The notes below the pieces were generated by a model. The model saw only the letters and a list, made by a program, of their open reading frames with translations, searched no databases and had not been told where the DNA came from. Of a DNA stretch of 11,364 nucleotides, positions 1-7,085 are shown one piece after another. The position numbers and the translations under genes were made by a program. The stretch spans positions 1 through 11,364 of the forward strand of contig CAMPIG010000115.1 in assembly GCA_946886255.1 (NCBI GenBank). The letters run 5' to 3'. This stretch comes from an uncultured Cellvibrio sp. Lineage in GTDB: Bacteria > Pseudomonadota > Gammaproteobacteria > Pseudomonadales > Cellvibrionaceae. Positions within the stretch are counted from its first letter, which is position 1, and every line of letters begins with the position of its first letter.

Positions 1-8
1 ATTAAATT

Positions 9-14
9 AAGGAG
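9..14 (+). promoter_or_regulatory. Shine-Dalgarno site of the TIGR03545 gene
   Basis: AAGGAG lies 6 nt before the ATG at 21, a near-ideal ribosome binding site that fixes this start. TAA triplets at 3-5 and 8-10 could be the stop of an upstream gene. That would suit translation of a tightly spaced gene pair, but the upstream gene is outside the window. Confidence 0.75.
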
Positions 15-20
15 CCGCAG

Positions 21-1784
21 ATGATCCGGAAATCGGGATGGTTAGTTTTTCTTGCACTGCTGGCGACGGTGTTATTGCTGGTGTATGTATTCGCCGGCAC
101 GGCTATTCGTATCGGTATGGTCTATACATTGGAAAAAGCTGTCGGTGCGGAAGTGAATATCGATGATGTGTCGTTGAGCCTGTCGCCGTTAGCGCTCACG
201 ATTGAAGATTTACAAATCACCAACAAAGACAAACCCACGCATAACACCATCAGTTTTGCGAAAGCCAATGCCGCACTGGAAGTCTGGCCTGCGCTGCTGG
301 GTTACTATGTGGTCAACGATTTATCGATTGACGGTTTGGCTTATGGGACCGAACGCCGTTCACCAGGAAAAGTCTATCGCGGTGAGCTGGCCGAAGAGAG
401 TGAGCGAGTAGATCTGGCGGAGGTCTTGCAACTGGATTTGCCGGACCCTGATGAATTAATGGCGCGCGCAAATTTGCAAACTGAAGCCAAGGGCGAGGCA
501 TTACAAGAACAGGCCAGTACGCAAAAAAAGCAATTGGAATCGCTGAAGTCGCAGTTGCCGAATAAAGACAATCTGGAAAAAATCCAGGCCGATATCAAAG
601 CGCTCACTGAGAGCAAAATCGAAAATGCGGCAGACCTGGCGACCAAAACCGAGCAGCTAAAAAAGCTGCAAGACACCTTAAAAGCTGAGCGCGATAAAGT
701 GCGGCAGGTGAAGCAACAATTAACCGAAAGTCGTGATCAATTGGAGAATGCAGTCACCGCCTTGCGCGATGCCAGTGCAGCGGATTGGCAACAACTGCAA
801 CAATTAGCCAATATCGGTGAAGGTGGTTTGGCGCCGATCAGCCAGATTTTACTCGGCGATGTGTGGGGTGACCGGATCGCGCAATTGGAAAGTATTTATC
901 GGTTGGTCAAGCCGTACATCCCTGAAGATTTTGGCAAAGGCGAAGCTGCTGAGGCCGAACCGCAACCCACCTTGCCCAATCGTATTCTGCCCTTGCCCAG
1001 CCAACCTTACCCGGACTTTCTGGTCCGGAATGCTCATATCAATTGGCTCATTGGCGGCGGTGAAGCCACCATCAGTGCGCAAGATATTACCGCGCAACAC
1101 GACATCATCAATAACCCCACCCGTTTTAACCTGGATGTGCAAGGTCTGCCGAAATTAGCCGCGTTTGCATTGAATGGTGATTTTGCGATTCGCGAACAAA
1201 TGATCACCAATATGAAATGGGATATGGACGGCTTTGCACTCGACAGTATGGAAATCGGTGGCGGTGATAGTGCACTCAATCTTGCAGCAAGTGTGCTTAA
1301 CTCAACCGGCTCGTTGAAGTTGGTGGATAATCAAATCGAGCAGCAGGCGCAGGTCGTGTTGCAGCAGCCGGAATTCAGCAGCAGCGGCAATAAATATATC
1401 CAGCAACTCGCCGGATTATTGAATCAGCAATCACAAATTCCCTTGACCTTGGGCGCAACAGGTTTACTAAGCGATCCGCAAGTCAGCGTGCGTTCACCTC
1501 TCGATCGTTTGATTGGCGATGCGCTATTGGGCGAAGCCAAAGAAAAGATCGCAGAATTGGAAACCAAATTGCGCACCCAACTGGACAGCAAGTTGCAGGA
1601 AGAATTGGGCGCGCAATCCGAATGGCTGGCAATGTTGAATCAGCAGGACAGCGAAACAGATACCTTACAAGGCAGCATTGATAACATGCTCAACGCGAAA
1701 CTGGCCAGCGTAAAAGACAGCGCCAAGGATCGGTTGAAAGACAGTCTGCGTGATCGTTTGGGTGGTGATAAAAAGGAAGAATAA
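21..1784 (+). CDS. TIGR03545 family envelope protein (membrane-anchored coiled coil)
   Basis: 587-residue protein recognised by its overall pattern as the uncharacterised TIGR03545 family. An N-terminal membrane anchor (about residues 7-27, positive residues before it) is followed by a segment resembling AsmA/DUF748-type proteins (about 28-115). Next comes a long charged, heptad-rich coiled coil (about 150-248), then a beta-rich part with many short repeats of alternating hydrophobic residues (about 330-500). The C-terminal helix (about 500-587) is rich in Asp, Lys and Glu. The topology predicted is a single inner-membrane helix with the bulk in the periplasm. The family occurs sparsely in bacteria with outer membranes and is often paired with a TIGR03546 (DUF2062-like) membrane protein; that partner would be just upstream, off the window. 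No catalytic motif is visible. A role in envelope maintenance or lipid transport is only an inference from the AsmA-like look. The family call is fairly sure; the function is unknown. Confidence 0.8.
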   Translation: MIRKSGWLVFLALLATVLLLVYVFAGTAIRIGMVYTLEKAVGAEVNIDDVSLSLSPLALTIEDLQITNKDKPTHNTISFAKANAALEVWPALLGYYVVNDLSIDGLAYGTERRSPGKVYRGELAEESERVDLAEVLQLDLPDPDELMARANLQTEAKGEALQEQASTQKKQLESLKSQLPNKDNLEKIQADIKALTESKIENAADLATKTEQLKKLQDTLKAERDKVRQVKQQLTESRDQLENAVTALRDASAADWQQLQQLANIGEGGLAPISQILLGDVWGDRIAQLESIYRLVKPYIPEDFGKGEAAEAEPQPTLPNRILPLPSQPYPDFLVRNAHINWLIGGGEATISAQDITAQHDIINNPTRFNLDVQGLPKLAAFALNGDFAIREQMITNMKWDMDGFALDSMEIGGGDSALNLAASVLNSTGSLKLVDNQIEQQAQVVLQQPEFSSSGNKYIQQLAGLLNQQSQIPLTLGATGLLSDPQVSVRSPLDRLIGDALLGEAKEKIAELETKLRTQLDSKLQEELGAQSEWLAMLNQQDSETDTLQGSIDNMLNAKLASVKDSAKDRLKDSLRDRLGGDKKEE

Positions 1785-1798
1785 TCCAGATTATGTTC

Positions 1799-3070
1799 TT
1801 ATCTTTGATGATCTGGCCGGGTGGTCAGATCATCAAATAATGCCTGCAACACCTCTTTATCCCCATCAAACTCCATGACCGCTTTGGTTCGTTGCAGCGT
1901 TTGTTGAGCATGGCGTCGAGCAATCTGGCGAAAGGGCTCGCCTAATTGCCCGAGCGCATCCAATGCCTTTTGCAAACGGATCTGCACTTCAAGCATGTTT
2001 ACCCCATCACGCGCGATGGGCGTAAAAAAATCATCAAAAAATTCTTCAAGCTTTAACGGTGGCACGAAGACCTGCGAATACTCAATACGGCTTTCGCTGT
2101 CTTTAACGCCTTGCTCTTTCCAATGACACAAAATGCGCAGACCCCGCCCGAGAATTTCAATGGCCGTACCCGGATCATTAACCGCTGGTGATAATGCACG
2201 AGAAGCGATTTCACTTAACACCGACAATCCAAAGCGCGGATCTTGATCAAAGGAGCGTTCATTGGCAATGGAGAATGCCGATTGCAGTTTTTCCTGATCC
2301 AGTTTGTGCGTCCCCGCTACCCGGGCCAGCACCCGTTTAGGATGAACAAAGGCTCCGGGTAAACTGATGATATAAACTCTGGCTTCCGCTTTTTCCGCCC
2401 ACTGGGAAATAGCGGCCACATCAATATGCTGGATGTAACCAATTTCTTCGCTGTAAAGAGGATGGGCACCGGCAGGAATTTGCTGCGCGTCTGTCAGGGG
2501 TGCACCGCCAAGCCAAGGGTATTGAATACGCTGCTGTACGGCCTTAAGCGTCGCTTTTTCAACCCGGTCACTGGTTTCGCCAACACGCCCCAGATGCGAG
2601 AGGTGCTCAATCCACAACAACACTGTAGCGACAATCAAAGCAATAACCGCGAGCGTAACCACAAACAAAATCACCCGGCCTTCGTTGCCGTACACGCCGG
2701 TACTCAGTGCGGTAATTCCCACAAGGCTGAACAAAAAGGAACCGACAAAAGTGCCCAAGACATTCTGTGTCGTAGCGTCCTCCATCAACAACCGGGTCGC
2801 GCGCGGAGAAACGCTGCTGGTCGCTGCGGTGTAAGCAGCGACCATAACACTAAGGGAAAATGTGGTAACCGCCAACATACTGGAAGCGAGGATATTAAGG
2901 ATATTGTCGACCGCATCCGCCCCAATCTTGGTCGACAGATCATCAGGAATCAGATGCTTAAGAAAGATCGCCGCCAACGCAGTGATAACGGCCAGGATGG
3001 CAAACAGCAGCGCGCGTACCCATAACTTGCGGCTGAACTGCACAATGATCCAGCGCCATTTGGAAATCAT
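1799..3070 (-). CDS. DUF2254 domain-containing membrane protein
   Basis: 423-residue integral membrane protein of the DUF2254 family. Four membrane helices are readable at about residues 17-37, 53-80, 104-126 and 132-154, followed by a cytosolic or periplasmic domain of about 260 residues. The family hallmark RALSPAVNDPGTA sits at 291-303 in a conserved helical stretch that starts near GLSVLSEIAS. The C-terminus is amphipathic and charged, with no further helix across the membrane. No enzyme active site is recognisable and the biochemical role of the family is not established. The gene converges on the TIGR03545 gene, with stops 14 nt apart, so the two are not an operon. It stands alone: the 566-nt gap upstream separates it from the divergent acyltransferase gene. 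The start at 3070 is preceded by an ACAGGAT stretch, a weak ribosome site, and gives a sensible charged N-terminus before helix 1. Confidence 0.88.
   Translation of the reverse strand: MISKWRWIIVQFSRKLWVRALLFAILAVITALAAIFLKHLIPDDLSTKIGADAVDNILNILASSMLAVTTFSLSVMVAAYTAATSSVSPRATRLLMEDATTQNVLGTFVGSFLFSLVGITALSTGVYGNEGRVILFVVTLAVIALIVATVLLWIEHLSHLGRVGETSDRVEKATLKAVQQRIQYPWLGGAPLTDAQQIPAGAHPLYSEEIGYIQHIDVAAISQWAEKAEARVYIISLPGAFVHPKRVLARVAGTHKLDQEKLQSAFSIANERSFDQDPRFGLSVLSEIASRALSPAVNDPGTAIEILGRGLRILCHWKEQGVKDSESRIEYSQVFVPPLKLEEFFDDFFTPIARDGVNMLEVQIRLQKALDALGQLGEPFRQIARRHAQQTLQRTKAVMEFDGDKEVLQALFDDLTTRPDHQR
1804..1837. terminator. Stem-loop at the convergent gene junction
   Basis: A perfect 12-bp inverted repeat (TTTGATGATCTG at 1804-1815, CAGATCATCAAA at 1826-1837) extends inward by a G-U and two C-G pairs to about 15 bp around a GGGT loop. 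It overlaps the last codons of the DUF2254 gene and begins 19 nt after the stop of the TIGR03545 gene. Neither strand has a T-run after the stem, so it is not a classical intrinsic terminator. It could be a 3'-end stabiliser or a Rho-assisted end for both convergent transcripts. Confidence 0.5.
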
Positions 3071-3102
3071 ATCCTGTTCCGTGGGTGAATGAAGTTAGCC
3101 AC

Positions 3103-3108
3103 AGTATA
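3103..3108 (-). promoter_or_regulatory. Candidate -10 element for the DUF2254 gene
   Basis: On the minus strand TATACT (5 of 6 matches to TATAAT) lies about 33 nt before the ATG at 3070. No convincing -35 hexamer is visible at 16-18 nt upstream, so this is a weak call. It is the best candidate in the immediate upstream region. Confidence 0.3.
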
Positions 3109-3313
3109 GCCAAGGCGCTGGTTGCGCTCTGTTGTGATTACACATTGACCGCGGTAAGTGCATCTGCTGATGCAGCCTCTTTTTGAAGCAAAGCTCTACC
3201 GAAGTAGAAATTTGTGGTGCAAAAATTAAATGTTACGTCGCTATTTTCATCAACAACAGATTTCGCATGATGTGATGAAAGATTGAAACATATTATTGAT
3301 TTTTGCGACAGGA

Positions 3314-3336
3314 TAAAAAGATTAACTATCTTTTTA
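3314..3336. repeat. AT-rich perfect 9-bp inverted repeat
   Basis: TAAAAAGAT (3314-3322) and ATCTTTTTA (3328-3336) form a perfect 9-bp stem with a TAACT loop. Because the arms end in A5 and T5, it resembles a weak bidirectional terminator, but the stem has only two strong pairs (one G-C on each strand reading). It could equally be a protein-binding dyad. Confidence 0.4.
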
Positions 3337-3533
3337 GGTTCAGTTAAAAAATCCTACCCAATTAAGTAAATAAAAAGCGACGTTTTAGCGGCGCCACTTC
3401 TGCCAGTAATGCGTAACCCATACAAATAATTGCTGCGCAAATGAGAACGGCACACAGTTTGCTCGGCCTTCTTTTAGCTAGAATCCTTTGCCTCCGTTAC
3501 ATCGGTACTGGGTATCGAAAACTTCTAAAAAAG

Positions 3534-3594
3534 GAACTCTGGCTGTTAGTTCATCACTTCCACTAACGCAAACCTGTCATGTAAGCAGGTTTTA
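3534..3594 (+). promoter_or_regulatory. Candidate structured leader upstream of the acyltransferase
   Basis: Two successive hairpins precede the acyltransferase start: GTTAGT (3545-3550) with ACTAAC (3562-3567), and AAACCTG (3570-3576) with CAGGTTT (3586-3592), the latter followed by one more T and an AT-rich stretch. An alternative pairing, GAACT (3534-3538) with AGTTC (3548-3552), would break the first hairpin. The arrangement resembles a small attenuator. The stems are short, so chance is a real alternative. Confidence 0.3.
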
Positions 3595-3636
3595 ATTCTG
3601 TCCTTCCCGCATAAAATTTTTAAGGTTGAGGTGATT

Positions 3637-5589
3637 ATGATTTTCAGGCACGACATTAATGGATTGCGCGCGATAGCCGTCGTGATAGTGGTGTTGTTTC
3701 ATTTTGGTCTTTCCGGTTTTGGCGGTGGTTTCGTCGGTGTTGATGTGTTCTTCGTCATCTCCGGCTTTTTAATGACCAGTATTATTTTTACCAAGCTGAA
3801 AAAAAATCAGTTTTCGGTGTTGGAATTTTATTTGGCCAGGGCAAGGAGAATTATTCCGGCGCTGGCTGCCCTGTGTATCATCTTGTTGTTTCTGGCATGG
3901 TTTTTATTGCCGCCCTACGAATACGACCGATTAGGTAAGCACGTTGTTGGCGCAGCGACCTTTTTGTCCAACATTGTTTTCTTCAAGGAGTCTGGTTATT
4001 TTGACGCAAGTTCCCATGAAAAATGGCTCTTGCATACCTGGTCGTTATCCGTCGAATGGCAGTTCTATATCATCTACCCGGTCTTGATCCTGGCCTTACG
4101 GAAAATGTTTTCGATGACATTAATTCCGTGGGTGCTCCTGGTTTTTGCGTTTGGTTCCTTTTTGCTCTCCGCATTCCTGCCCGATCGATGGGCTGTTGCC
4201 GGTTTCTATTTATTACCCACTCGCGCATGGGAGATGATGGTTGGTGGGTTGGTATTTCTATTTGCATTGAAGTCGCCAAAAAAATTGGCGCCCCTGATGG
4301 AATATGCCGGCCTCGCACTAATTGTGGCTAGCACAGCAATTTTGGATGCCTCGGTAAAGTGGCCAGGCTGGATGGCAATGCTGCCGGTAGCCGGCGCAGT
4401 GCTAATTCTTGTTGCTGCGCGTGATGATTCATTAATGACCAATAACAGGGTAGCTCAATACCTCGGCGCAACCTCATATTCATTGTATTTATGGCATTGG
4501 CCGGTTGTTGTAGCTTTAAACCTGCTTGATGTTATACAAAGTCCAATGTGGATATGTGTAGGCATTTTGTTATCGATGGTGTTTGCGCATCTGTCATATC
4601 GGTTTATCGAACAGTATTGGCGAGCGCCACCGCGCAAGCTGCATCCGTTGCGCCCACTGAGTGTTTACACCAGCGTGTTAATGGTTATTACTGCGGCAGG
4701 CTTTTTTATCTTCCGGTATCAAGGCATACCGGCGCGTATGGATACGTATATTGCGATGGCGGATTCAGAGCAACGCAATCGTAATCCGCGCGCGGAATGT
4801 ATGGTGGTGCCCGGTAGTGACCCAAGCTCACCCATGTGCATATTTGGAAAAAACACCGAAAAAGTTGCAGTCATCGTGATTGGTGATAGTCATTCCAATA
4901 CGATTATTAATGCGATCGCTGAAACTATCCCCAGTGAGCAGGGTGGGGCACTTTTCCTGGGGGCTGATGGTTGTATTTCCCCGGTCAACATCGCCACCCC
5001 CTATTTTGCCAGCTGCGGTTTATACAATCAGAAAATCCTGACATATCTGCGCGACAATTTATCCGGTGTGCCGGTCATCGTGGTGAATCACATGACTGAA
5101 AAATTACTGAATCCGGGCAATATTGCGGCAAACAGAGCAGTTTATCTTGATGGTAAGCCTAATACCCATGCGGATTTTGTGCCCGCATTTTTGCAGCAAT
5201 ACACAGATAATATTTGTGGCATCGCTGCAACCAGAAAGGTGTTCATTATGCAACCTATCCCTGATATGGATGTGCATGTGCCGCAAATGATTACGCGTGC
5301 GAAACTATACAGAGGGCAAGAGATTGATGTGAGTGTTAGTCGCACCCTCTACAATGATAGAAATAAGGCTATTCGCAATTTAAATGAACATACGGCCAAA
5401 ACATGCGGTGCGGAAACGGTCGATCCTGCTCCCTATCTGTGCGATGAAAATGCGTGTTTCGGCTCTATTAAAAACCGTCCACTATATTACGATGACAATC
5501 ACCTGAGCGAATACGGTAGCCGTCGTTTAACGCCCATGTTTAGCGCGATGTGGAATGCGCTGGGCACCGCTGATGTTGCAGTTAAATAA
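3637..5589 (+). CDS. Acyltransferase-3 / SGNH fusion O-acyltransferase (OafA/OatA type)
   Basis: 650-residue membrane O-acyltransferase. It likely moves acetyl groups across the inner membrane and esterifies a surface sugar (O-antigen, exopolysaccharide or peptidoglycan); the acceptor cannot be read from the sequence. The N-terminal acyltransferase-3 domain (about 1-360, some ten or eleven membrane helices) opens with FRHDINGLRA and carries the R-x10-H motif at Arg11 and His22. Later conserved pieces are TWSLSVEWQFY (134-144) and YSLYLWHWP (281-289). The C-terminal extracytoplasmic SGNH domain has GDSH (416-419, Ser418 nucleophile) and the D-x-x-H pair Asp619/His622. Length is normal for fused members. 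The ATG at 3637 is preferred over an in-frame GTG at 3631, because GAGG (3628-3631) sits 5 nt before it and the domain then starts in the usual place. It is a lone gene, not in a visible polysaccharide cluster. Confidence 0.9.
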   Translation: MIFRHDINGLRAIAVVIVVLFHFGLSGFGGGFVGVDVFFVISGFLMTSIIFTKLKKNQFSVLEFYLARARRIIPALAALCIILLFLAWFLLPPYEYDRLGKHVVGAATFLSNIVFFKESGYFDASSHEKWLLHTWSLSVEWQFYIIYPVLILALRKMFSMTLIPWVLLVFAFGSFLLSAFLPDRWAVAGFYLLPTRAWEMMVGGLVFLFALKSPKKLAPLMEYAGLALIVASTAILDASVKWPGWMAMLPVAGAVLILVAARDDSLMTNNRVAQYLGATSYSLYLWHWPVVVALNLLDVIQSPMWICVGILLSMVFAHLSYRFIEQYWRAPPRKLHPLRPLSVYTSVLMVITAAGFFIFRYQGIPARMDTYIAMADSEQRNRNPRAECMVVPGSDPSSPMCIFGKNTEKVAVIVIGDSHSNTIINAIAETIPSEQGGALFLGADGCISPVNIATPYFASCGLYNQKILTYLRDNLSGVPVIVVNHMTEKLLNPGNIAANRAVYLDGKPNTHADFVPAFLQQYTDNICGIAATRKVFIMQPIPDMDVHVPQMITRAKLYRGQEIDVSVSRTLYNDRNKAIRNLNEHTAKTCGAETVDPAPYLCDENACFGSIKNRPLYYDDNHLSEYGSRRLTPMFSAMWNALGTADVAVK

Positions 5590-5692
5590 TCGCTATTCGC
5601 ATTGTGAATATTGCTGAGATGATGTCCTTTTCATCGCCTCTATGATTAGCTGGAAAAATAAAGCACGATTAATTTATACAAATATGCGAAAC

Positions 5693-5720
5693 AAAAAATG
5701 CCACTAAAATTAGTGGCATT
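5693..5720 (-). terminator. Intrinsic terminator of ychF
   Basis: On the minus strand a perfect 10-bp stem (AATGCCACTA at 5697-5706 and its complement at 5711-5720, tetraloop between) is followed directly by a T6 run (complement of the A-run 5693-5698, partly shared with the stem) and then GTTT. It lies about 55 nt past the ychF stop and is the clearest terminator in the window. On the plus strand the stem has no T-run after it, so it serves the acyltransferase gene poorly. Confidence 0.85.
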
Positions 5721-5774
5721 AATGATTCTCTAGTAATGTTGAATCTTGGTAATCTTATGAGATAGATTTTTACC

Positions 5775-6866
5775 TCACACATTAAACAGGAAATGCATAA
5801 CATCCCCATCCTGCACCACATAATCCTTACCTTCCTTGCGTGCTTTCCCCGCAGTTTTTGCGCCTTGCTCGCCTTTGTATTCCACAAAGTCGTTGTATGC
5901 AATAGTTTCGGCGCGGATAAAGCCTTTTTCAAAATCGGTATGGATGACACCGGCGGCTTGGGGTGCGGTAGCGCCGATGGGGATGGTCCAGGCGCGGACT
6001 TCTTTTACGCCAGCGGTGAAGTAGGTTTGTAAGCCCAGCAACTGATAACCGGCGCGAATCACGCGGTTGAGGCCGGGTTCTTCCATGCCCATCTCGGCGA
6101 GGAATTCGGCTTTATCTTCGCCATCCAGTTCGGCGATGTCAGCTTCCAGTTTGTTACAGATCGGCACCACCACGGCTTTTTCTTCGGCAGCGATCTTGCG
6201 CACCAGGTCCAGGTGCGGGTTGTTTTCAAACCCGTCTTCCGCCACGTTGGCGATGTACATCGTGGGTTTCAGGGTGAGCAAGTTGATTTCTTTCAGCAGC
6301 GCCAGTTCTTCTTTATCCAGATCAAACGAGCGCAGCGGCTTGGCTTCGTTGAGGTGCGGCTGGATTTTTTCCAGTACCGCTTTCATGGCCATGGCGTGCT
6401 TGTCCTGACCTTTGGCGGCTTTAGCGTAGCGGTTGAGGGCTTTGTCCACCGCTTCCAGGTCGGCCAAGGCCAGTTCGGTGTTGATCACCTCGATATCGGC
6501 TGCCGGATCTACGCCGTTGGCGACGTGGATAACATTGTCGTCGTCAAAGCAGCGCACGACGTGGGCGATAGCGTCAGTTTCGCGGATGTTGGCGAGGAAT
6601 TTGTTGCCCAGGCCTTCACCTTTGGAGGCGCCCGCCACTAGGCCGGCGATATCCACGAACTCCATGGTCGTGGCGACGACGCGCTCCGGATTTACGATTT
6701 CGGCCAATTTATCCTGGCGCGGGTCGGGTACGGCCACGACCCCAGCATTGGGCTCGATGGTGCAGAATGGGAAGTTTTCGGCGCCGATACCGGCATTGGT
6801 CAGCGCATTAAACAGGGTAGATTTGCCGACGTTGGGTAGGCCGACGATGCCGCAGTTAAAACCCAT
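5775..6866 (-). CDS. ychF: Redox-regulated ATPase YchF (OLA1 family)
   Basis: 363-residue cytoplasmic P-loop protein, full length for the family. YchF is a ribosome-associated Obg-family NTPase that prefers ATP over GTP and is linked to translation and oxidative-stress control. The Walker A loop GLPNVGKST is at 9-17, the switch motif DIAG at 72-75, and the altered G4 motif NVAE at 207-210, which in place of NKxD explains the ATP preference. Cys35 corresponds to the redox-sensitive cysteine of the E. coli protein. A coiled-coil insert (about 125-200) and a C-terminal TGS domain ending HFLFNV complete the fold. The ribosome site before the ATG is weak. In many gammaproteobacteria pth lies just upstream; here a repeat and the trehalase gene lie there instead, and ychF appears to have its own promoter and terminator. 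Identification is essentially certain. Confidence 0.97.
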   Translation of the reverse strand: MGFNCGIVGLPNVGKSTLFNALTNAGIGAENFPFCTIEPNAGVVAVPDPRQDKLAEIVNPERVVATTMEFVDIAGLVAGASKGEGLGNKFLANIRETDAIAHVVRCFDDDNVIHVANGVDPAADIEVINTELALADLEAVDKALNRYAKAAKGQDKHAMAMKAVLEKIQPHLNEAKPLRSFDLDKEELALLKEINLLTLKPTMYIANVAEDGFENNPHLDLVRKIAAEEKAVVVPICNKLEADIAELDGEDKAEFLAEMGMEEPGLNRVIRAGYQLLGLQTYFTAGVKEVRAWTIPIGATAPQAAGVIHTDFEKGFIRAETIAYNDFVEYKGEQGAKTAGKARKEGKDYVVQDGDVMHFLFNV

Positions 6867-6928
6867 GGTGTGATTCCGTGTATGAAGATAAGGGCAGCGT
6901 GAAGCGCCGCAAGAATGACAGGGGCGGG

Positions 6929-6934
6929 ATTATA
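6929..6934 (-). promoter_or_regulatory. -10 element of the probable ychF promoter
   Basis: On the minus strand a perfect TATAAT occurs 62 nt before the ychF ATG, predicting a 5' leader of roughly 55 nt. The bases after it (CCCGCCCC) form a very GC-rich discriminator, a hallmark of growth-rate or ppGpp-sensitive promoters. The hexamer 17 nt upstream matches TTGACA poorly, so strength is uncertain. Confidence 0.5.
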
Positions 6935-6980
6935 CAGGCGCAGGCGGCGTGCCACTAGGTTTGCATACTCTCTTCGTCAG

Positions 6981-7085
6981 GTAGGTCGGATTAGCACAGC
7001 GTAATCCGACATTCTTTCTGGCGGGGGTGTCGGATTACGTTCACGAGTTGTCGGATTACGGCGCTTCGCGCCTAATGCGACCTAC
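6981..7085. repeat. REP/BIME-like palindromic repeat
   Basis: A 105-bp element bounded by inverted ends GTAGGTCGGATTA (6981-6993) and TAATGCGACCTAC (7073-7085), with one mismatch over 13 bp. Each end is itself palindromic: GTCGGATTA (6984-6992) pairs with TAATCCGAC (7002-7010), and 7050-7085 folds with an inner GGCGC/GCGCC stem and TTC loop. A third copy of GTCGGATTACG sits between them at 7029-7039. This matches the layout of REP sequences paired as a BIME and of the GTAGGTCGGATTA-type repeats common in gammaproteobacteria. The right end runs into the trehalase coding region. No target duplication is obvious, and the number of genomic copies cannot be judged here. Confidence 0.8.

Larger units (their letters stand above)
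3071..3636. other. 566-nt AT-rich intergenic region between divergent genes
   Basis: No convincing gene is present. The stretch separates the divergent DUF2254 and acyltransferase genes and is visibly richer in A and T than either. It holds short inverted repeats: 3159-3174 (TGCATC/GATGCA, followed by a T-rich tract), 3314-3336 (TAAAAAGAT/ATCTTTTTA), 3545-3567 (GTTAGT/ACTAAC) and 3570-3592 (AAACCTG/CAGGTTT, followed by T). A minus-strand frame open at 3365-3496 encodes a hydrophobic peptide without a good start. The region could hold a small RNA, a structured leader for the acyltransferase mRNA, or remnants of a lost gene. Low GC and loss of coding signal would suit any of these. Confidence 0.6.

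Noticed and set aside
2426..3025. 199-codon plus-strand frame antisense to the DUF2254 gene
   Set aside because: The minus-strand frame gives a clear membrane protein with a family motif. The antisense product is rich in Asn, Arg, His and Gln with no domain, a typical shadow.
3479..3484. TAGAAT as a -10 for the acyltransferase
   Set aside because: No acceptable -35 at 15-19 nt upstream and no extended -10 TG, so the promoter cannot be placed with confidence.
5590..5692. Terminator for the acyltransferase gene
   Set aside because: GATGA/TCATC near 5620-5635 is too short and lacks a T-run after it. The 5697-5720 stem lacks plus-strand T residues, so no plus-strand terminator is supported.
6213..6873. 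Long plus-strand frames opposite ychF (142 and 146 codons)
   Set aside because: ychF is certain on the other strand, and these mirror its codon bias and show no domain.
7001..7060. Possible CRISPR-like direct repeats (three copies related to GTCGGATTACG)
   Set aside because: The copies are short, partly inverted and irregularly spaced, with no spacer pattern. A palindromic REP element explains them better.
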